NCBI GenBank assembly: GCA_930367215.1
Contig: OV884059.1
Coordinates: 62,715,393 to 62,779,392, forward strand
Reading direction: 5' to 3'
Length of the DNA stretch: 64,000 nt
From: Pollenia angustigena
Lineage: Eukaryota > Arthropoda > Insecta > Diptera > Polleniidae
The notes under the pieces were generated by a model, which was not told the origin of the DNA, made no database searches, and was given only the letters and a program-made list of their open reading frames with translations. Position 1 is the first letter of the stretch. Each line of letters opens with the position of its first letter. Positions 55,479-64,000 of this stretch are shown here, one piece after another. Position numbers and translations under genes: made by a program.

Positions 55479-57756
55479 TAGGGTATTCATTCGGTTAACC
55501 GTTAATCGATTAATTACTACCCGATTAACTGATCGGTTAATTTAAAATTGGTCGGTTAACCGTTTTAACAAAATTTAAAATTTTTTGTAGTATTAAACCA
55601 TATATTTTTTGTGTTTTAAATTATATTTTTAATTGCATTCTACAGTGCAATTCACCAAAAAAGTAACCAAAGCTCACCAAAAAGTTGTGTTTAGAATTAT
55701 GTTTTTAAACAATATGTTTCCTTCTATAATTACATTTTTAAAATACGATACAAAAACAGAAATTAAGGAATTCGGAAATGAGCTTGTTTGCAGAATGTTC
55801 GGTGCTGTGCTTTGCCAGGATGAGTTAGATGATGACCTGACAGCAGAAGAAACTTACGATAGTAATGAAACAAAAGAATATACCCAAACAATTAGAAGTG
55901 TTTAAAAATAAAACAGGATTTAAATGGCATAATGGAAGATTTTATATGCTTAGAGAAATCCAGGAAAAAGACTGAGAATTTAGATATTCTGTATTATGGG
56001 TTGCTTTCGCTTTCTCCAACTTCTACGATAAGTGAAAGAATTTTTTCCAAGTCAAAATATATCAACACTAAAGAAAAGAGTCGCTTAAATCCTAAACATT
56101 TAACCAAATTATTTATCAAAAAGATCATTTAATAAGATCTTCTTAAACTATTTAAATTACTAATAAAATTATCTCACAGTTCATTTTTTAATAAATAAAT
56201 AATCGGCCTTGTTCTGGAAATCGAAATCACGTGAAATTGAAAACGAACAAATGTTTTATTGTATCCTGTGTTTAAAGTGGATAAAAATATTTCGTTTTCA
56301 TACTTTGGTGGGCCTGAGGGACGGCTTAGCCTTCGCCGATCGTCCTAAAATTTTTTTTGCGTTGTTTTTTTATTTTATTTATTTATTTTATTATACTCAC
56401 CAAATTGGCGGGTGAGACCTGAAGAAATCCAACTTTTGATTTTAACGGTCACCCTAATGTAATATGTAAGTTATGATTTTTTTTAGTTCAAGAATTGTAA
56501 TATAATTTTTTTATCAAAAAGTAATTTCAATTTTTGGGAATACAAAATTTTAATTTCAAAAGATTTTGTTATTCGTGCTTAATTCCCAGTTTTTATTATT
56601 GATAAAAACACCTGAAATTTATAGTTGATGGGATAAGCTATTCCTATGCGCATTTCACTGGTTGCTTAGGCCAGATCATCAGGAAACTTCATCCATAAAG
56701 ATTTTAGAAAAACCAAAGATATTAAACCAAATAAAACTGTTAAACGTATAAGACTTATAGCAACAATTATACTTGTAATAATATCAAAGTTTAAACAAAA
56801 CACATTTTTTTTTACTACTAAACTCCAAAAAATAAAACAAATTTTTCATTATTCTTTATTGAAATTACTTAATTTATAAGTCTGAGTTCATACGGCTCAT
56901 GTCTTACACTGCTTCAGTTTTAACGTATTTAAAAAAAACGGAATTTTATATGAGATGAAAATATTGTCGTTCCACAAAATCCTTAATAAAAACTTTATTT
57001 TTTATCAGATTTTTTTCAAATTACGCTTAAAATGTTGGGTATTAAATATACTATTTGGTTAAAAATAAAACATTCCAGATATTTAATATAACGTAGAAAA
57101 AAAAACGAAATAAAAATGAAAAATTTTGAAAAAAACGTAAAAAATAGGGAAATTTCGAACTTTGAGGTGCCATTACTCAGCCATTTCTTATCAGCATATC
57201 AACGGAAAAGACATTCAATTACCTTTCCAACGATATGCCATTTATTTCGATCGGACTTTTTGGTTGGGCTCCACAAGGGTTTGAGTGGGACCATACACCG
57301 AAAAACACAAAAGTACCGTTATCTAAAAAACGGTACTTAGGAAAAAAAAATTACAGCGTTTTTCGTGTTCAGGAGGTCCCAATTAACTTATCTAGGCATG
57401 TGGCGTTCTTAGTATTTTTTGGCTGTAAACCAGTGTTATTGACAAGATTGGTACCTCATAGGACGAGGGGAAAAGAAACGAGTACACAGATGCATGTAAT
57501 GTCTTTACGTTTTGCTTTTTCATTCGTTGTTTAATTTTGTTATTGTTTTCAATATCAAAAAAAGGACATGTCGTCAACATGACATGAATCATTTGAACGC
57601 CAATTCATGTTCAAAGAAGAAAAAAAAAAACCTTATTAATCGGTTAACCGATCAATAACAAAATTAACCGATTATTAACCGATTAAACCAAAACCTCGAT
57701 TAATTAATCGAGCGATTAACCGATTAAAGTAAAAGCCCGATTTAATGAATACCTTA
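55479..57756 (+). mobile_element. hAT family B element, 2278 bp, target duplication GTATCTAT
   Basis: Ends are TAGGGTATTCATT and AATGAATACCTTA, with GTATCTAT on both sides (55471-55478, 57757-57764). Both ends then carry runs of TTAACCGATTAA motifs, about 100 bp each. A transposase C-terminal remnant lies at 55633-56131. 56290-57600 contains the repeat shared with 16.7 kb and unrecognised DNA. Confidence 0.92.
55633..56131 (+). pseudogene. hAT transposase C-terminal part, broken
   Basis: The first open piece (to 55905) reads MFLNNMFPSIITFLKYDT and an acidic stretch CQDELDDDLTAEET. After stops and a frame change the second piece (from 55932) has YYGLLSLSPTSTISERIFS and KSRLNPKHLTKLFIKK. This is the hAT dimerisation region (pattern P-x-T/S-S-x-x-S-E-R-x-F-S). 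BED finger and catalytic core are missing. The same region, inverted, is found at 30641-31292 and 27115-27330. Confidence 0.85.
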
Positions 57757-58001
57757 GTATCTATGAATCTGTTCGTTCCATCGTAAAGTCAAAACAGCTG
57801 GACCACTTTTGATTTCGGGGTACACCCGATTAGAAATTATCTGATCTTTTCTAGATGTATGTGTGTGTATGGCACCGTTGATCCCAAACGCCCATATTGA
57901 TATTAATCTAGTTTTTGTTGTTTGAAAAAAAATTGTTCCCGTATTTATATATATGATGATGATGATAATTTTTTCTCACAACACATTTTCATTATATTTA
58001 A

Positions 58002-58121
58002 ACTAGATGACCCGTGCGAATATTTCGCACCGTTAGTTGTCATTTTTGTAACATAAAATGAAAATAATTAATAGAAATTTTAGTAAATTCAATACATTTT
58101 ATTAAAAGTATAAAAATATTA
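58002..58121 (-). mobile_element. Helitron 3' end
   Basis: On the minus strand: GTGCGAA-ATA-TTCGCAC, a 7-bp hairpin with 3-nt loop, then GGGTCATCTAGT, with CTAG next to a host T. Hairpin position and CTAG end are those of Helitrons. The element body must extend to higher coordinates, where after 119 bp it meets the large duplication. Confidence 0.75.
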
Positions 58122-58909
58122 ACAAATTAAATGATATTGCTGTCCTGCTCTTATGTATTTTTTTCTAGTGATGGTATATACTTTTTAACAAATTATTTGT
58201 TTTTTCTTGTGATGACACTAAAATAATCGAAAGATGTTGAATGAAACAACATGAGATAGGAACATCTTTTAAAGATGAAGAAAGATGATGATTTTAAGCC
58301 CTGTACAATTCTTATGGAAATATGTTATCATCTTTGCGATAAGATGAAAGATGTAAGATGTGAGCAAGTGTAAAAAGCCTATAAGTGACTTTTTTCCTTG
58401 TCGACGACTCATTTTAACATGGGCATGTCATAGGCAGTAGTCAATTAGTCATCTTTGCATGACTTTTAAATTGACTCCGAACTACTTATTTTTCAACCAA
58501 TTTGTATTCAATTTAAAAATTTTTTGTCAAAAAAATATATGTACATATAAACATACAAACATATGAATGTATATTTTTATATATATATATATATATGTAT
58601 ATATATACATAACAAGCAAATAAAAAATAAACATCTGGCTTTCCGAGACTACCTGCTATAAATATACCTTGGACCAGGGATTTCCATTTCTTTGCACAAT
58701 TGTGCACACCAATACTTAATTCACACGTTGCAAGTCTTATTGATCAGCTTGCTACTTTATAACGAGAGTGAAGAGAGGAAAATAAACGTTTCTCTCTCAC
58801 TCTCTCTCGCCTATAAGTTAGCAAGCTGACCAATAAGACCTGCAACGTGTGAATTGGCACTTACACATATTTGTATGCTCTTCAATTCAGTCGTCGATGT
58901 GACTTCGAC

Positions 58910-60213
58910 CAGGGGTGCCAGATAATTTTGATAAAAAATATTTAAAAAAAAAATCGGCATTATCGGCACTTTAATATAAAAAATCGGCAAATTAAAAATA
59001 CCTATTTTAAATACAATAAAACCTATTCTTACTTACAAATAAGAACAATTCAGAATTATCTAATGTTTATAACTTATGAAATTTCAAAAGAATCAATCAA
59101 AATAAACGTTTTACAAAGAAATTGTAGTTAAATATAAAGTTTTTTTTTAACTTTCTTATAATTAAGTATATTCCATATACAAATATTTGAGTTTGACATT
59201 TTTATTAAATCCGTTTTAATATTAATATCAAAACAGTTTAAATTATCAATTTTTAAATAATCTTTAAAAAACGAATAACTTGCAAAGATAAATTTTCCAG
59301 TGAACATCAAAACTATGTTACATTAAAAAATTCTTTCCACATTTGCGGAAGAATGTGGAAGGACCAAAAATTGTACCAAATGCTGCCATAAAATGCTCAC
59401 GTTATTAATCTGAAATTTTTTGCCAAAAAGTTTGCAAATTTATTTAATTTTTTTTACATAAGAATTAGCTATTTAATTTATGTACTAACATCGTCCTTAA
59501 TTGCGTTATAATCTTAATAAAAAAAATTATTTAATTATCAAAGTAATTATTATTTAAATTATATTCATTGATAGTGAATATATATTTATCTTACCTTTAT
59601 TCTTTTGTAAGTATTTATCTATTCATTTTCAAACACAAATATAAAGTATTTTATATTTTCCTAATAGAAAAAGAAATTTTTATTTTAGGTTTAAAAATTA
59701 TTTCTTTTTTAACTTTGGCCTTTAATTCTTTATAGTGGAAAATTTTTCAAATAAAAATGTATTAACTCAACACACATTATAAACACTGCATTTAATATTG
59801 AATAAAACTAACCCCTTTTTCTTTAGTAGAAGCGCTGACTTAATAACAGTTGTCTCTTTTCAATGTTACAACTGTTTCAGTATCGCTTAAAGTTGTTTGT
59901 ATTATTATTAAACAAACAAAAAGTAATCGCCTTTTACGTGTTAGTCAAAAAATCGGCATTTTTGGAGCAAAAATCGGCAAATCGGCACTTTGATAATTTA
60001 GGGCATTGGTGTCCAGCCCATACCACAATTGTGGAAATAAATTCACACACATTCTTCACACGCATTCTTACGCTCTTTCATTTAGTCCACGAGAGTACAC
60101 AATTCAGTTGTCGATTAGCAAGATCAAGAATATTTGTCTCTTTATTCACTAATACTAATAAAAAGCAATACAACCACAATTTAAATTTTGGACGTCACTG
60201 ATTTAGGGGCAAC
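58910..60213. mobile_element. hAT family A, truncated copy in the duplication
   Basis: Same CAGGGGTGCCA start and same loss of the far end as 29337-30640. It arrived by segmental copying, not by its own insertion. Confidence 0.85.
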
Positions 60214-60865
60214 AAATTTTGACTTTGAAAAATTTCTTTTACTTATCGTAGATGTTGGAAAAATCGAAAGCAACTCATAATACAGAATATCTAAATTCTC
60301 AGTCTTTTTTCTGGATTTCTCTAAGCATATAAAATCTTCCATTATACCATTTAAATCCTGTTTTATTTTTTAAAATTGTAAACAATTCTAATTGTTTGGA
60401 TTAATTCTGTTGTTGCGTTACTATCGTAAGTTTCTTCTCATCCTGACAAAAGTCAGCACCGAACATTTTGCAAAAAAGTTCGTTTCCGAATTCCTTAATT
60501 TCTGTTTTTGTACTGTATTTTAAAAATTAAAATACAAAAATAATTCTGAACACAACTATTTTGGTGCAGTTTTGGAGAATTTTTGTACGGATAACGTTGT
60601 AAAATTGTTAATGGCTGCACTGCAGAATGTATTTTAAAAAGCGAGTTGCTTTGTAACCGACGTTTTGGAACTGACCCATTGTTTAAAACACAAAAAAATA
60701 TGGTTTAATACTACAAAAAATTATAATTTTTGTTACAACGGTCAATCGACTGAAATTAACCAGTTTAATCGTTAATCGAAAAAGCCAATTTTAAATTAAC
60801 CGATCAGTTAATCGAATAGAAATTAATCGGTTAACCGATTAACGGCTAACCGAATGAATACCTTA
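60214..60865 (-). mobile_element. hAT family B 5' part, duplicated
   Basis: Identical to 30641-31292 by eye, ending AATGAATACCTTA. Confidence 0.85.
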
Positions 60866-61832
60866 GTTTTATGCAATTCAATTAAAAAGAATAAAATTAG
60901 TTTTCTTCTTTCTTCCATTTCCACACACTTTTATAAAAAAAACTAATAGTTTTCAAACTGTGCTGCCACTTTGTATAATCGTTTACATCTGTAAACCATA
61001 TGGTAGCTTTGTTTGTCCGGACAAATTTTCCGAGATGGGTGAATCGTTCTGCAGAACACTCTCTGTAAAAAAATTATTGTCCGGTCAAAAATATTGTTCG
61101 GAACGCATGGGTGAATCGAGCTTAAGAGTTGTTGTTTTTAAATGTTGCCGTTGATTTTTGCATCGGAATAATTTGAAATGTTACCGTTGATTTCTAAAAT
61201 GTTTTGCATATGAATAATTTCAATGTTACATTATTAGTATGGTTACAATGTAAAAATGGGTGTATTAAATTGTTATAAAACAATTTGGTGGCACTTTGCG
61301 ATTTTTTTTTATAATACGTTTTGGTGTTACTTTAAAGTAATAAGTGCTTGCTGTTAATTAGTTTAGACTTGATTTAAGTAAAGTATTTATTGACTGAATT
61401 TATAATTGCATGAAATAAAATAATTTTAAATTAAAAGTGACAGTTTTATCTAAAATCTAAAATTCTTAAAAAATGCCTCGCGGTGGTAACTAGACGAATG
61501 GGGTTGATAGACTTTGAAGAACACCTTCCACAATATTACGGAATATCTAATCGGTCTTCAACAAATCGAATGATAATACTGACATCTTAGACGATTCTTT
61601 TAAGTGTGGCTTAAACTCAATGCCACTTTAGTTTCAAAATGTTTACTTCATTAAAAGCTGTTTTCGGGAGTGGACAGATTTCAAGAAAATCTGGTAAGAT
61701 GAATCGAGTTGCAATACAATAAATGTTGTTCAAATTCAATATAAATAACAACATTATTAGACGGTACAAAACTTTATACCGGAGAGAATTTTGTATGAGG
61801 GCTATGCGGAATTATGATCCGATTCTCACTAT

Positions 61833-64000
61833 TAGGGATGAAACGATACCTCTAAGGTATCGATACTTTTACTCGATGTGGTATCGCTCGTAAAGTATCG
61901 ATACCCACTTAGTATCGAAAAAAAAGTATCGATACTTACTTGTATCGTACTTGTATCGTTTGTATGATAAAAGAATAGAAAGCAGAATTTAAAAACTTTC
62001 TTATTAGTGTTTTAGTACTACACAATAAAATAAGAACTTCGACCTATTAGACTTTTTGTGCAAAACGGAACGTGTAAAGATTGAGACCACTTTTATTTAC
62101 CACCTAGTACCAATTTCCTTTCTAAATCTTTTTTTATCTTAGGAAACAAAATTTTATTGAACGTTCAGGGTAACAACCTTCATTCACCTTTTATTCCAGA
62201 AATTAACTATTACTACGTTTATACGTAGCCTATTCGCGAATAAAAATTATTTGCGATTAACTAACTTACTGTTTATATGTCTATTTCTTAATGAAAATTC
62301 TTATTTCTAAGCGATACCAGATGGAAAATTTATTCATTTAGCAGCACTGAATGTATATAAACTTTTTATTTTTTAAATGAAAAAGATCAACAATTATTGT
62401 GTATTTTTAACTTTATTTGCTCATTTTTTATTTAATTTTACTTTTGTTGTCATATGAATGTGCCACATCGAAATAAAAACGTAAAACGGTTAAAAGTGTG
62501 GCAATGCTTAAAATCTTATTTGCAAATAGTGTCGTTAATCAGGAATTGTTTTCATGAGTTAGCTATTCGCAAATAAAAATTTAATTCACTGTTTATGCGG
62601 CAATATTCTCTACTTGCAATATTTTTATTTGCGAATAAGTGGTGCGTATAAACGTAGTATATGTCACTATTTATTTATTTTAAATGTTAATATGCATTTT
62701 ATTTTTAAATTGATAATTATATAATAAAGGGTGGTAAAACAATAATCCACGATGTTAATTGTGAGTCACACCTTAACGTCAAGTTTTTTGCGCAATTTAA
62801 ATTGACCTTTCTTTGTTTCAGTATTTAGCAACTTCTACCATTGAGAGGTACACAATTGTGCAGCGCGTTAAGATTGTTAAAGCCTTTTACGAAAATGTGC
62901 ATTTCGTGCACATCGTGATTTTTTTGGTCAGCATAATCGACCAAATGTTTCCACAATCGGGAGAATTGTGCGCAAATTTCAGCAAACCGGGTCTGTAGGA
63001 AATGGGAAACCATATGCGCATGCTGTCCAGTTAGTTCTGCGGCTGGCGGCGTTATCGGGCCGTACTTCTTCGAAAATGAGGTTGGCCAAGCAATTACCGT
63101 GAATGGTGTTTGCTATCGCGAGATGATAACGAACTTTCTATAGCCAGAATTTGTGGAAGTGGACCAAAACGATATGTGGTTTATAGGTGTTTACTAGGGA
63201 TGCCAAACGGGACCAGGTTTTTCGAAACCCGGGATTCGGGATTTTTAATTAAAAAAACGGAATCCCGGGACGAATCGGGATTTTTCGGGATTTCATATAT
63301 AAAAGCCAATTTGTAAAATTCATATAATTATAATTGATTGTTTATGTATAAGTATTAAAACAAATTAATTCATGAAGAAAATTAACTCATTACAAAATAA
63401 TACAGTTTAATGTATTCTTTTAAAGTAATATGGAAGCTTCTAAAACAAATTAATGACGTCTGATAACACTATGCTAGTTAAAAAAACAGACGAGCCGGGA
63501 ACATGGCGTTTTAACATAATTCGGGTACGCTGAATCCAGTGGTGCCCGCCGTTTTTTAGGTTGGCTCTGGTTTTCGAGATATTCCGTTATTTCGAAAATG
63601 GAGGAGGTTACACATCATATATTCGCATTACTCAAAAACGCTTTAGCTTATTGAAAAAACTAAAAAAAAACGAAATTCCGCAATAAAATTATAAAATAAC
63701 TTCTTTCTTATTGAGGTCGGTCATACATTTTATCCCACTAGGAGCGTCTCCTGGGCATTTATGGAACTTTTTCTTTAATATATTTCTAGTCTGCATTGAA
63801 TATTTTGTATGGGAGCCCCCTTAAGGAATAGAGATAGCGGGTAGGTATGTTAGAAATAAAAGATTAGGATGAAAAATAAATAATACATTTGACCCATCTA
63901 GGGGCATCCTAGGCCCTGCAAGAACCAAAGTTTAAGAATTTTCTTAAACCGCCAACAACTAGGTTAAAACGCCAGGTGCCCAGCTTGTCTCAAAAAATAA
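61833..64000. mobile_element. hAT element (copy of 32260-35128), cut by the window end
   Basis: Starts TAGGGATGAAACGATACC after CTCACTAT. Its right end would fall near 64701, outside the window. The nested MITE is at 62211-62659. Confidence 0.85.
62748..63195 (+). pseudogene. mariner/Tc1-like transposase remnant, duplicated
   Basis: Same decayed motifs as 33175-33622, including the same breaks, so the damage predates the duplication. Confidence 0.75.

Larger units (their letters stand above)
58121..64000 (+). repeat. Large direct duplication, copy 2 (to the window end)
   Basis: Copy of 28550-34427. It repeats, in order: the truncated MITE, the hairpin MITE (58718-58855), inverted hAT-A (58910-60213), the hAT-B part (60214-60865), the hAT from 61833 on with its MITE (62211-62659), the mariner-like pseudogene and the CGGGATT fragment. 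Offset is 29571 before and 29573 after the TA repeat. Confidence 0.95.

Overview
The window reads as AT-rich, gene-poor intergenic DNA of a higher fly (Diptera, probably a calyptrate such as a blow fly or house fly). This is an inference. It rests on a fly-type Ty3/gypsy element, a Jockey-type LINE, many hAT elements and MITEs, insect-type Helitron ends, and a dispersed repeat of a kind I associate with fly genomes. I recognise no intact host gene. Every convincing coding stretch is a transposable element or its remnant. A few possible exons (5369-5784, 10160-10350, 53825-54136) stay unassigned.

Layout. 1-5368 is a nearly complete LTR retrotransposon on the minus strand with one 1475-residue Gag-Pol frame and identical LTR ends. 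It sits inside another minus-strand reading frame. 6.8-10.1 kb is a cluster of foldback-like elements built on an 82-bp satellite, with MITEs and a dispersed repeat carrying a 153-bp triplication. 10.9-14.6 kb is a hAT-like element whose transposase is split by a palindromic insert with tRNA-like modules. 14.6-24.4 kb is mostly non-coding with several MITEs and one hAT element with a perfect 8-bp target duplication. 24.9-31.3 kb is a rearranged block: a hAT element and its flank, an inverted second copy, and a second hAT family split in two, with PIF/Harbinger and MADF remnants between. 32.3-35.1 kb is another hAT element enclosing a MITE and a mariner-like pseudogene. 37.4-42.7 kb is a set of elements nested one inside another. 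42.8-45.8 kb is a 5'-truncated Jockey-type LINE. 45.9-57.8 kb holds three more hAT elements, a Helitron 5' end and assorted repeats.

The most striking large-scale signal is a direct duplication: 28.55-34.43 kb recurs at 58.12 kb to the window end, at least 5.88 kb long and almost identical by eye. The second copy begins inside a MITE that is complete in the first copy, and lies 119 bp from a well-formed Helitron 3' terminus. This suggests capture and copying by a Helitron.

The elements share no pathway. The window records repeated insertion, with hAT transposons dominant (eight insertions with matching 8-bp target duplications, six perfect and two 7 of 8), followed by decay, foldback formation and segmental copying. 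All alignments were done by eye, so percentages are avoided and boundaries are approximate unless a terminal repeat or target duplication is named.
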